The position numbers and the translations under genes were made by a program. Source: Isochrysis galbana (lineage: Eukaryota; Haptophyta; Isochrysidales; Isochrysidaceae). Taken from it: 64,000 bases of DNA. Shown in pieces: positions 30,959 through 40,129 of this stretch (positions are counted from its first letter, which is position 1; the number at the start of each line of letters is the position of its first letter). The notes below the pieces were generated by a model. That model did not search any database. It was not told the origin of the DNA and saw only the letters and a program-made list of their open reading frames with translations. The DNA lies in the NCBI GenBank assembly GCA_018136815.1, contig CM030937.1:4276226-4340225 (forward strand), in the 5' to 3' direction.

Positions 30959-31165
30959 AGGGCGGTCAAACAGGGGCTTTTTAACTACTAGAAAGGGTTG
31001 GGCTGCATTTTTGACCGTGGCGCGATTCCCAATAAAAAAGCTCCGGGTGGGGGCTACCTGACGCTACGAAAATCTTCACCAAGAAATGGTGCGATTCGCC
31101 CCCCCTCTCCCCCTCCGTCACGCGTCACGCGCACTCACGCTCTACCTGTAAAGAATGGGCGGTCG
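30959..31165 (+). repeat. Mariner/Stowaway-like repeat, copy 2
   Basis: Starts TAGGGCGGTCAAACAGGG; contains TTGACCGTGGCGCGATT, GAAAATCTTCACCAAGAAATGG and CTCACGCTCTACC, each found reversed in 14520-14826. Confidence 0.55.
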
Positions 31166-31310
31166 CGCCCGCGGGGGGATCGGTTCCTTTATATCTAAGC
31201 TACATTCGGCATTTGATTCCTGCCCGATGCAGCGCCGTGTCGGGCTGCCGACAGTCCGACCACCCCCTGACCCTCTGGAATCATTGCCCGCTAAGGCTAT
31301 GAATATGATA

Positions 31311-31600
31311 CCAAGATATCTAGATATCTTGGCATCTAGGGGCCTTTTGGCACTATCTACATCTATCTAGATAGGGCCTGGGCAGTATCTATATCTATCT
31401 AGATAGGCTCCGAGCGAGAACCTACTGTTTACCAGATATTAGGCCGTTTCGGTGCGCCGGCGGGGCTTAGGGGTAGGCGGTTATGTCCCTTTTTTCTGCC
31501 CAAACGTCCCAAAAAATGTCTCGGGACATCCAAATTTTGCACCCAAATGTCCCCTGAAATGTCCATTAGACATGCCTAAATGTCTAGTCGCGCACTTATG
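31311..31600. repeat. Perfect palindrome and keyword-rich stretch
   Basis: A perfect 22-bp palindrome at 31311-31332 centred on TCTAGA, then CTATCTAGATAG words at 31359-31370 and 31396-31407, then a block of ATGTCC/GGGACAT words at 31480-31590. No coding sequence is recognised up to 31697. Confidence 0.5.
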
Positions 31601-31697
31601 TAGCTGCCACCTCGCCCTCCCGGAAGGCAGCTATTGCTATTGCTCGCCCGTGGTATAGATAATAAACATTGTAGTAGTAGTATGTATTGTGTATTGT

Positions 31698-32110
31698 CAA
31701 CTAAGTTTATACTTGGTTGACCCATGGGGGGGCACGAGCCCCCCCCTTCTCTCCACTCCTCCCCTGCCATGGGGGAGGACCCACCCATCCTCTTGGCATG
31801 CCTGATGGCTTGCCAGGAGGAGACTGCCCTGCTGACCCACTCTCTCACTCACGGGCACGCCTGATTCGCTCGTCCTGGCCAATCGTGGCCAGCCCATTGC
31901 TCCAACCCCCCTCCCCCCCTGGTCGACAGGCAAACAGGTGCAGCGTGGGGGCCCCAGAGGCTCAGGAGCGCCAGCGAGGGAGAGGCAGGGGAGGCCAGGG
32001 CCCAGTCCCAGCCTCCTCTGCCCCTCTGCCCCTTGGGCTAGCCTCCAGGAGCCTCCAGGGGCCGCCAGAGGGCAGCTGGAGGCCTGCCGCAGGCGCGCCA
32101 TCGCGCGTGC
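31698..32110 (-). mobile_element. LINE/SINE 3'-tail element, minus orientation
   Basis: 3' hairpin at 31719-31698 (arms CAACCAAGT and ACTTAGTTG), CCCATGG, then the GC-rich tail modules (GGGGCCAGGG-type sequence, CCTCCAGGAGCC) up to about 32110, where a tail in the opposite orientation begins. Confidence 0.55.
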
Positions 32111-32129
32111 CGACTTCACGCCTGTTCCG

Positions 32130-32520
32130 AGATCCTAAAATGAGGTTTATGATCTCCGTAGATCTCCGGCTGAGGCTCGTTTGGGCTAAGCCCCTGGCGC
32201 CCCTGCCTCTCCCACGCTCACCCTCACCTCGCTGGCGTTGGCGTTGGCCTTGGGTGCCGCCCAGAGGCCTCTACCTGCCTGGCGACCAGGGATGGGGGGG
32301 GGGTCAGTTCGAGGGCAGGCCCAGTGCGGGCCTGAGAGTGCGGCTCGCGACCCGCGCCCACTGGGGGTTTGGGTGGTGTTGTTGAGTGTCCTGCTCATGC
32401 CAGAGGGTAGGGCGTGGGGTTGACCAATAGCCGATAGATAGGCCCCTGGAGGGAAGTTGGAGCCTGAGAGAGGGGGCGCGAGGCGCCCCCCCCATGCTGA
32501 ACTAAGTATAAACTTAGTTG
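32130..32520 (+). mobile_element. LINE/SINE 3'-tail element, plus orientation
   Basis: Modules GCCCCTGCCTCTCCCACGC, CTGGCGACCAGGGATGG and GGGCGCGAGGCGCCCC lead to CCCATG and a fully paired hairpin at 32499-32520 (GAACTAAGT, ACTTAGTT). Confidence 0.55.
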
Positions 32521-32678
32521 AGAAGATGAGCAAAGGAGAGAGAAGATTCAGCGTGTTGCATAGGTGGGTGTGCCCCTAAGGCCGTCCACACAATGCACAT
32601 ATAAATATTTACAACTACATGTAAATACTACAGCCCTTTCTGATTGATTATGTGTGCGTTGGAGTTGGCTATCGGGTT

Positions 32679-33503
32679 TCACGCACTTGGATCGGCTGGC
32701 CATGTGGGAACCCGCTTGTCTAGAAACGCGCGGATGCCTTCGGCGGCCTGATTGTCCATAGCGCCATCAACCATGGCAAGTCGGGCTATTCGATGTGCCT
32801 CATCCAATGAACGGGCATGTGCAGTCTGACGTAACACAGACTTTCCCCGACGAATGACGGTAGGTGAAGCATCGGCAATGCTCGCCGCAATTTCATTGGC
32901 AGCATGAAGCGCTCTCCCTGCCCGAGCCACCTCATGGACCAGTCCAATCTCAGCAGCTGCCCGTGCTTCCACAGGTTTTCCAGAGTATAGCATCAATGCT
33001 GCTCTCCTCGCACCTGCCGCCCCCCCTCCCAAGGCATTCGCTATGGCAACAGATGGTGTATGGCAGAAGAGACCGATGCGCACACCCGGCGTCGCAAAGG
33101 TCGCGCTCAACTCATCAGCTACGACGATATCAGCCGACGCCACAAGCTCACAACCAGCCGCACGTGCTGGCCCATCAACAGCAGCAATGACGGGGACAGG
33201 GTGCTCTCTGATTGCAGTCATCAGGGCGCCACAACCTTCGAAAATGCGTGCCAACGCTTGCTCGTCCTGCCTCGCCGCCATGATCTCTTTCAGGTCGTGG
33301 CCAGAGCTGAAACATCCATTGCATCCGGTGAGGACAACCACACGAGCTCCGCTCTGGATACCATGGCTGCAATCAGCCTCGAGGTGAGATCGCAGGGTCT
33401 GGATCATCGTTGACGATAGTGCGTTGCGGCTTTTCGGGTTCGCCATTGTCAGAGTCATCACGCCAGCGCGATGTGAAACACGGACGAGCTGCTGTGCTGC
33501 CAT
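32679..33503 (-). CDS. Enoyl-CoA hydratase/isomerase family protein, ECHDC3-like
   Basis: Crotonase-fold protein of 274 residues, intronless, minus strand. FSSGHDLKEI and AVDGPARAAGCELVASADI supply the two oxyanion-hole glycines, and FATPGVRIGLFCHTPSVAI is the ECHDC3-type signature. Of the two hydratase glutamates, the one in GCEL is present while the second (QPE in true hydratases) is TPG here, so classical hydration is doubtful, as I recall for ECHDC3 proteins generally. The N-terminus (MAAQQLVRVSHRAGVMTLTMANP) starts straight into the domain, so mitochondrial targeting is not evident. Stop at 32679. Confidence 0.85.
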   Translation of the reverse strand: MAAQQLVRVSHRAGVMTLTMANPKSRNALSSTMIQTLRSHLEADCSHGIQSGARVVVLTGCNGCFSSGHDLKEIMAARQDEQALARIFEGCGALMTAIREHPVPVIAAVDGPARAAGCELVASADIVVADELSATFATPGVRIGLFCHTPSVAIANALGGGAAGARRAALMLYSGKPVEARAAAEIGLVHEVARAGRALHAANEIAASIADASPTVIRRGKSVLRQTAHARSLDEAHRIARLAMVDGAMDNQAAEGIRAFLDKRVPTWPADPSA

Positions 33504-34240
33504 TTTGCGAGTAAACGCTTTCGACCAAGCTGGCCGGCCGCTTCAGATTCACACGTAGGAAAGGAGAAGTCTTGTGTTGGGGTGGGTTGAGACGTTGAGA
33601 TGCCTTGTAGGAGTAGAGATATTATTTTCGCTACACAGCCTACGCACACCACACTAAGGGAATAGGTAGGGCGGTCAAACAGTGATTTACTACCTCCGTT
33701 CCAAAACTCAGGATCCAGGGAAATGTCTCTTAGAGGGGGTTCATCGCACTGGCTGCCAGGGAGCAGCCAGGGCGGCAACAAAAAGCAGGAAGGTCATGAC
33801 AGACAGTGAGTGAGTGAGACAGTGCTACAGGGGTAGGGTCTAGAACCAGGGACACCTGGTGGCACTGCAGATCTCACGAGGATACCTTTGGGCCACGGTG
33901 TCTCAACAACAATCACAAGGAGCACAAAGCATTACATATACCCTACCGCGGTTCTTTGGATAATACTTTGAGACAAACAGGAAGGCGCGCGAGGGAAGAG
34001 AAAGAGAGTAGAAGGAATCGAGAAATATAGGGAATCGGCGGGTATTATCTTAGTATGAGCCGATGAAGCGTCGTGGGTGTTGATGAAGGCGAGATTCCTT
34101 AGATGCACTAAGTCGATCTAGAGTGAGCTGAGATCCCCAAGATCAAGATGAAGGCGAGGTCTAGAAGTCGATGTGCAAATGACTCGGGAAATCTAGAACT
34201 CGATGTGCATCAACTGCAGATGACAGATGATTATGTGAGG
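33504..34240. other. No gene; MITE ends and a tRNA-like segment
   Basis: AGGGCGGTCAAACAG at 33669-33683 and TACTACCTCCGTTCC at 33689 mark DNA-transposon ends. On the minus strand 33910-33815 is tRNA-like (see separate entry). The rest is purine-rich with no coding signal. Confidence 0.45.
33815..33910 (-). other. tRNA-like segment (possible SINE head)
   Basis: Minus strand: perfect A box TGGCCCAAAGG at 33895-33885 and B-box-like GGTTCTAGACC at 33847-33837 (two mismatches). GAGACA before the A box can pair with TGTCTC after the B box, but an extra small hairpin (CTAC, GTAG) intervenes, so it is not a normal tRNA. Confidence 0.3.
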
Positions 34241-34625
34241 TGTCGTTCCGTCAATTGTCGGGCATCAGTCGAATTGAGCGATCAAATGTCCATAGTTATG
34301 TATACACCAATATTTTAAAATTAAAGGAAAGGCTAGGGCGCCGTGCGTGGGCATAACAACTGTTTTCTCTGCTTTTCCCCTGAGATACGTGTGACTTGCT
34401 TGCACCAATGTGCACGCCGTGCATGGGCACCAGTTCCCCCGCGGAGACGCCGTGCGTGCGCATGCCAACTTTTTTCCTCTGCGTTTCCTCTAAGGCCCAC
34501 AACTACGTAAACGTGCAATATAAGAGATATTTCTCACGGAGCATGTGTGATGACTTGCAATCACATTGTGCACGCCGTGCATGGGCGGCTAGCCGCAGAA
34601 AGGTATGTGCACGGAGGATGCGCGA
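34241..34625 (+). repeat. Dispersed repeat family with GTCGTTCCGTCAAT terminus, copy 2
   Basis: AGGTGTCGTTCCGTCAATTG, GTCGAATTGAGCGATCAAATG, then alternating CGCCGTGCGTG and GTGCACGCCGTGCATGGGC words, and GGCCCACAACTACGTAAACG in the middle as in copy 1. Its right end has invaded the methyltransferase-like frame at 34588. Confidence 0.6.
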
Positions 34626-34845
34626 TAACTAGGTCCCACCCTTGGTCTTGTACATGCCTCGAATCGCCTTGGAAGTGCGGGACGTAATCAATTTCGGATG
34701 GGTAGAGGTCACAAGTGGCGACTTGTGCCCCAGCGAGTAAAAACATCGACGAGACGACGCCACTCACCTCGCCCACCACCAAGACGTCATGGTACGGCTT
34801 CGATCGCAGAGCGCTGCGACGGCTGCTGGGTGCGTACGAAGACAC
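34588..34845 (-). pseudogene. Phage/giant-virus style SAM methyltransferase fragment
   Basis: Minus-strand frame from 34845: HDVLVVGEVSGVVSSMFLLAG (SAM-binding start), ATCDLYPSE, HFQGDSRHVQ, then WDLVIAHPPCTYLSAAS, the HPPC motif of a DNA-methyltransferase-like family common in phages and large DNA viruses. The frame is then broken by the repeat at 34241-34625, which supplies an accidental stop. About 86 codons remain of a protein that is normally over 150. Its closest relatives cannot be told without a search; a viral origin is inference. Confidence 0.55.
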
Positions 34846-35529
34846 GCCACACCACTTTCTAACCTAAACAAGGGCAACACGTAATAAACACGGGAGCGAA
34901 AGCCACGGTGGGTCAACAGAGAGAGCAAAGAAGGAACCAATTGGCCAGAAGAGAACTCGTCGTCCTAGAGAAGGATTGCACACAGACTAGGCGCGAAAGG
35001 GATTCATCCATGCTTAGTGAAGATCCTACAAGATTCATCGGCGAATAGCGTCTCAACGCGAGCACAGCGGCGTGCACTTTACCTACAGCTTTTCGTAGTT
35101 TTGCCATGGAGTAGCTGGTAGACTTAAAAAGTCTAGAAGCTTACAGATATGTTAGACTTACAGAGTCTAGATGCTTGAGGTTCTTGAGGGTGTACTTTAG
35201 CAAGCAAGATGCTCGCTTCTTCCTTGGTCATCATCGACACGTGCTTACTACTCCCTTGATCTCCATGCCTGGGTGATCAGCCCAGAGCTAGAGCATATTC
35301 ATATTCCGAGTAGAAAGAAGCCTGTAGAAGCTGCTTGGCCACGTGGGTATAATGGTAGACCAACATTGAATGAGAATGAAGTGTAGTGATTGATAGAAGC
35401 GTGGAGCCGTCGTAGACGTAGAGATAGACATAAGAACGAAGATTGATGATTTACCATCGCGGTTATTATAACGGTAGAGCGGAAAATAGCGAAATAGCCT
35501 GCAGACTGCAGAGGCTCGCGAATGCGACA
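34846..35529. other. No gene; small hairpins
   Basis: TAGACTT-AAA-AAGTCTA at 35122-35138 and a sister TAGACTTACAGAGTCTA at 35152-35168. No coding signal. Confidence 0.4.
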
Positions 35530-35653
35530 GCGGGAGGGGGGTCGGGGGGGGGGGGAGACGGTTGCCGGGGCAGGTAGGGGGGGACCCTGCGGAATCCTTG
35601 GACACCCAGAGGAGGTGGGAAATAGTGGTTAAAAAGAGTGAGTGACCGGGCTA
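35530..35653 (+). repeat. Dispersed repeat ending GTGACCGGGCTA, copy 3
   Basis: GGTTGCCGGGGCAGGTAGG, CCCTGCGGAATCCTTGG, AAATAGTGGTTAAAAAGAG; followed by GCTACATGCTACATG. Confidence 0.7.
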
Positions 35654-35976
35654 CATGCTACATGCTACATGTACCATGCACCTGCATGACGAAGCAGGGT
35701 ATCTGCGCGGCGGGGGGGCGCGGGGCGGGGCGCGGGGGCAGGGGCGGGTGGGGAGCGGGCTTTTGGCGCCCCCGAAGATACATCAGAAAATTAAGAAAAC
35801 ATAGTAAATAGTAAGACCAAGACCCCGCGGCTTTTACTTTTAAGAAACTATCAAGGTGTGGGAGTGGGAGTCGGCTTATGTAGAAAACGTAAAAGGCAAA
35901 CATCCCTGTTTTCTTAATGGTGCACCCTTACTGTACATGGAGCGAAGGCCTGTAGAGGCGGGCAGGTGCAGGTGGG

Positions 35977-36088
35977 CAGCCAGCGCGGCCACCACCCGCC
36001 GTCTCGCGCCAGAGTAAAAAAAAACTTTAGAACCGCGCGGCCACCACCCGCCGTCTCGCGCCAGAGTAAAAAAACCTTTAGAACCACC
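35977..36088. repeat. Two-unit tandem repeat of 54 bp
   Basis: Two near-identical units starting GCGCGGCCACCACCCGCCG and ending in an A-tract and CTTTAGAACC. The gap 35654-35976 holds G-rich sequence and no gene. Confidence 0.7.
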
Positions 36089-36283
36089 TTAAAAAGTACA
36101 TACCACCTTCGTGAACAAATGTCGCCGCGGCTCTTCTCCCCCTCGCCCGCTCTCTAGGTCATCTTTTTGTGACCGACGGAATCCTGGAGAGGGTGGAACA
36201 CTCGGGGCCAACACGAAGAAGATCGGTATACACAACGCAGACTCTCAACCACGTCCCTTACCACTGAGTGCGCTCACAAATTT

Positions 36284-38002
36284 ATGGGACTGATGCAGCT
36301 CAGGTACTTTATCGGATTCATTGTCGCATCCAGCATGTTGGCCTGGCTGGTCGCCTGTCGCTCCAGCACACAGCAGCCCACTGTCAGGGGGGCGTATCCC
36401 AAAGCGGCAATACCTCTGCTGCATAACTTCTCCAGAGGCTCGACTGAACCGGCGGTTGCCTCAAAGTCAGTTACTGCTCTTCAACAAGGAGGACGTTCAA
36501 CGGACAACAACGAGCCTGCTCATCCTCCCCCAGGGACTGTGCTGACGCCCTCTCACCTTCCAAATACATCAATTTCACATGGCAGGCACATTGCTCCACC
36601 TTTGTACAATGTATCCACTGGTGGGAAAGCTACGGTCCTACTAGGAGAAGGAACCGACCCACAGCCGGGAGGTCATTCTTCATTCAATCATCACGAGATT
36701 TTACTTTTGCGCTCGCATCCAGCCGGACGACTCGATCACAGAGGGATTGATGGGCCACAAGATGTGCCACTGGAGCAAAATAGGCCGAGAGACGCCTCAG
36801 CATTGCAGATGAAACGGGAAGAAGCTCCGGCCTTGCATACGCGCGGCAGTACTCATGCGTCATTTGGCATCTCATCTGTTGCTTCGGGCGGTGCATTGCT
36901 AAACGCTTCATTGCTACGAATGGAACATCCCGCCAAACCATTCAGTGCGACGAGAGTTCCGAAGATGTCCGATCCATGGCATACTCTTGGCGATGGGTAC
37001 ATGTTCGTCCATGTACTTTGTTCGCGCTTTTCTCTCGGTCAAGGCAAGCAAGTGGCCCTCACAGCATCACGCCTAGCCTTGTTTGCTTCCATATGTCTGC
37101 CATCTATACGTGCACAGACGGACCAACGATTTGTGTGGATCATCTACGTCGATTCGAGCCTTTCCAAACCTGATCGGATGATTATTGAGCAAGGGATTGG
37201 CGATTTGCCGAATGCGGTGGTAGTGGCACTCAACGCACGTGGTGCAGTTGCCGCTTATGAGGCCCCCTGCTCCAAACAGCTTGAGATGGCAGGTTGGTCA
37301 TCACGTTTACGTCCGGGTCCATGGGCTTCTGGGCGAGAAAAGATCTACATCTCGACGCGCTTAGATGCGGACGACGGCCTGGAACGCACCTTCTTCTCAC
37401 GGATACACAAGCGCATTCTCCTGGAGTTTGAACGGCGCGCAAATGGGTCGCAAGGCAACAACAAACTCTTCTTGTGCCATTTGCGAGCTGTCACGTGGTT
37501 CCCAGCTTCCGGTGGCGGCGCCGGTGTGGTCTCAACTGAGGAGAACAAATATCACGAGTGCCTCACTCCAGGCCTTACCCTTGCCAGCTTTTCGAGCAAG
37601 GCCCATTCTGTGCACGCCATTTCCCATACCGAAGTGCGAAAGCGGTATGGTAAGTCTGCTCTCCTTCTGGATGGAAGTGGGCGATGGCGAGGACCTGTTC
37701 GCGCTCGGACAGTGACATCGGATGGTCTGAAGGGCGTGCAATCGGCTAGCGACACGTCGAGGATAGTTAGAGCAAGCCTTAGAGGCAAGTGGCAGACTGC
37801 CGAGAGCGGTGTCATTGATTTTGATCTCACTTACGGGATTCAAATGGATGAATTGAGGAGGGCGAATGCGGAGCTAGTGCGACTAGAAGCGGCAGTGGCA
37901 GCGGAAAGGACCAAGGGCAAGGATTGTGTGCAGGACTTTTCTTGCGCCACTCATCTCGACAAGTCAGCACTGTCGAAGCTCTATCGAATCTCGGGAGGTT
38001 AG
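36284..38002 (+). CDS. Type II membrane glycosyltransferase, putative rhamnosyltransferase family
   Basis: 572 residues, intronless. A single N-terminal membrane helix (YFIGFIVASSMLAWLVA, residues 8-24) and a long Ser/Gly/His-rich stem to about 230 suggest a Golgi type II topology. The catalytic region has LCSRFSLGQG, SRLALFASICLPSIRAQTDQ, FVWIIYVDSSL and STRLDADDGLER (about residue 355), the RLDxDD motif in place of a DXD metal site, as in the family named putative rhamnosyltransferase. The name is by family only; the donor and acceptor are unknown. Start at 36284 or the nearby M4; both give the same topology. Stop at 38002. Confidence 0.78.
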   Translation: MGLMQLRYFIGFIVASSMLAWLVACRSSTQQPTVRGAYPKAAIPLLHNFSRGSTEPAVASKSVTALQQGGRSTDNNEPAHPPPGTVLTPSHLPNTSISHGRHIAPPLYNVSTGGKATVLLGEGTDPQPGGHSSFNHHEILLLRSHPAGRLDHRGIDGPQDVPLEQNRPRDASALQMKREEAPALHTRGSTHASFGISSVASGGALLNASLLRMEHPAKPFSATRVPKMSDPWHTLGDGYMFVHVLCSRFSLGQGKQVALTASRLALFASICLPSIRAQTDQRFVWIIYVDSSLSKPDRMIIEQGIGDLPNAVVVALNARGAVAAYEAPCSKQLEMAGWSSRLRPGPWASGREKIYISTRLDADDGLERTFFSRIHKRILLEFERRANGSQGNNKLFLCHLRAVTWFPASGGGAGVVSTEENKYHECLTPGLTLASFSSKAHSVHAISHTEVRKRYGKSALLLDGSGRWRGPVRARTVTSDGLKGVQSASDTSRIVRASLRGKWQTAESGVIDFDLTYGIQMDELRRANAELVRLEAAVAAERTKGKDCVQDFSCATHLDKSALSKLYRISGG

Positions 38003-38227
38003 CCGTAGGTGTAACGGTGAAAGGCTGCTAGTCTGCGGAGATTTACCAGTGAGCTTTGAAGGGGTTTCTGTCGCCTCCGAGTTGTGGGTCGTTATAGAAT
38101 CATAGATGCTGGCAAGTAAACTTCGGGAACCATGGATGACGCATGCCCTTCAAATCTATTCACATCACCGTATTGGCAGCCCAGGAGAGGCAACTGAGAC
38201 TGTATCTTGAGGAGTAAGCCTTTCAGC

Positions 38228-38625
38228 GCCTAAGGAGGTGTCGTTCCGTCAATTATGGGACAACTCGAATGGAGCCATCAAATGTCCATAGTCATTTATA
38301 CAACAATACTGAACATACCCTGTTATAGACTTTTAATATCTACGATGAACACATGCGCACGCCGTGCAGACACCGTGCGTGCGCTTAGCAATTCTCTGGC
38401 GGTGCGAAGTCCCGTGCGTGCGCATGACAACTTTTCTCTACGGTGCTCATATGGTACCCGAGGTACACATACGTAAATATGACAATTACGTAAGTATAAT
38501 CATGTCCGAATCTACGGTGAACACATCGCGCCGCGCGCTTTCAGACCGCAAGTTGGCAGGACTAGTTTAGCAGGACAAGCTCACATCTCACATCGCGCCG
38601 CGCACTGGGGCCCACACGTGTCGTT
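38228..38625 (+). repeat. Dispersed repeat family with GTCGTTCCGTCAAT terminus, copy 3 and a solo end
   Basis: GGTGTCGTTCCGTCAATTATG at 38231, CATCAAATGTCCATAG as in copy 2, then GCACGCCGTGCAGAC and CCGTGCGTGCGC words. A second terminus starts at 38620. The flank 38003-38227 holds no gene. Confidence 0.55.
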
Positions 38626-38644
38626 CCGTCAATTACATCAAATG

Positions 38645-38735
38645 TAGGAGTAGGCCAAGATATCCGGATATATCTCTTGGATATTTGGGCGGATTTTTGG
38701 GCATTTGGATATTTCGTGGATATTTGGGCACGGAC
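38645..38735. repeat. Keyword-rich short repeat (GGATATTTGGG)
   Basis: Five variants of GGATATTTGGG or its complement within 90 bp. The stretch 38740-39214 behind it is CT-rich with no supported gene. Confidence 0.45.
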
Positions 38736-39214
38736 TGCGCCCCAACCCAAAAACAAACCCCTTTCTTTCGTGGGCGAGATGCGCGGGAGGGAACCGAGGA
38801 ACCGTAACATGCGCGGGGGGAACTGCAAGCGGGCGCGGGGGTCCAAGCTCGTAGCGAGCTCGAGCGGGCCTGCGATGGCGACACCCGTAGATACCAAATG
38901 AATTGTACTGTTTATGTGATAAAGGCTTGTGTCTGTGCGCATCTCAATGCCTGGTTCAGCTTCCCAGCCACAATCAATGGGAGGTGTGGCTGCACCCCCT
39001 TGCCCTGGGCGTGCGCCCCTCCCGCTCGCCCTCTGCCTCCCCCTCCCTCACGCGCACTCTCTCCCTCCCCTCCCCTCTGTCTCCTCCTACCTCCTCCCCC
39101 TCGCCTCCTTTGCTCCCCGCTTGCTACCCCTCCCACATCACGAGCCTTTCCCACGAACGTCCGCCAGCGCCGAACCACGCGCTACGCGCACGCGCAAAGC
39201 GCAGCCTCTCCCCC

Positions 39215-39337
39215 CGGTAACACTCGGACACCTGGCTCGTCAGCTCGTCAGGCATGGCGGGATTCCGGGACGGAAAAGTTGTGTCCAATTAGCTAGTGGG
39301 GTTGGCTAGGATATAACATTAATTATTTTACTCGTCT
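39215..39337 (-). mobile_element. SINE-like element, 5' fragment
   Basis: Matches the 5' 120 bp of the SINE in minus orientation (TAAAATAATTAATG, CCTAGCCAACCCC, ACAACTTTTCCGTCCCGG) with a 10-bp duplication of GCTCGTCA. The 3' part is gone, so it was cut after insertion. Confidence 0.6.
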
Positions 39338-39844
39338 TCAATCTTCAAAAACATTGGTCGTCGATCGGCTCAGCCTCGCGGAATGGGCGAAGAAGGCAAA
39401 GGCAACGCGCCCGGTAGCGCTAAGAAGTTTGGCACTAACGCGTATCTCGGCACTGTACATGGTACATGGGAGAACACTTAACACTTAATCATCAGACAAG
39501 TAAACTAGAAAACCACAAGAACGACCAGGGTTGAACCCTGGGCGAATGGGGCGACGCGCCCCACAAAAACACCCACCCATGGGCAAAGCCGATTGACTAG
39601 GGCCCCACAACACGGCGCCCTGGAACGCGCCCCCCCTTCCCCAACACCAGACCCAAAGTAGCGCACATGCATGGGCCGACCCCTCGAAACCGAGGAAAAA
39701 AGAACAAGGGGTGGAGCGGAAAGGAGAGTGAGAGTGGGGGTGGTGGCAAGGGCGATGTCAAGTAAGGATCCCAGGGAAAGGGAGTGCAAGTAGCAGCGTA
39801 GCAGACACCTTCAAGAATATTTTTTTCTCGCCCCCCACGACCCA
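39338..39844. other. No gene recognised
   Basis: No coding signal on either strand. Confidence 0.4.
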
Positions 39845-39921
39845 TGAGGCATGAGGGGAGTCGAGAGAGTTGGGGGAGGGCGCGAGGCCCCCCTTCATGG
39901 CGACCAATCATACGATTAGTG
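39845..39921 (+). mobile_element. SINE/LINE 3'-end fragment
   Basis: GAGGGGAGTCGAGAGAGTTGG, GGGCGCGAGGCCCCCC, TTCATGGCGACC and a hairpin at 39903-39920 (ACCAATC, GATTAGT around ATAC). It matches the last 75 bp of SINE copy 1, so it is a strongly 5'-truncated copy. Confidence 0.6.
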
Positions 39922-39964
39922 CATTGACCCTCACCTGTGCAAAAGTAGGTTGGAAAGTCGAGGA

Positions 39965-40035
39965 TGGAGGCGTGGCTACAGTGTCAGGTCCCAAAGCCGC
40001 GCGCGAGGCGAGAATATATTAAGGTTATTTTTTAC
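39965..40035 (+). repeat. Second type of LINE tail (GGCGTGGCTAC ... GGCGAGAATAT)
   Basis: GGAGGCGTGGCTACAG, GCGCGCGAGGCGAGAATATAT, then AAGGTTATTTTTTAC. The same tail ends the LINE at 61575-62340. Confidence 0.5.
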
Positions 40036-40129
40036 TTGACTGCACGATCATTCCCGACGATGAAATCAATTCAATCGAAGCCATATCACGGGGGGTGCTC
40101 TCCCAAGTGCTTAAGCACCACGTACGGAC

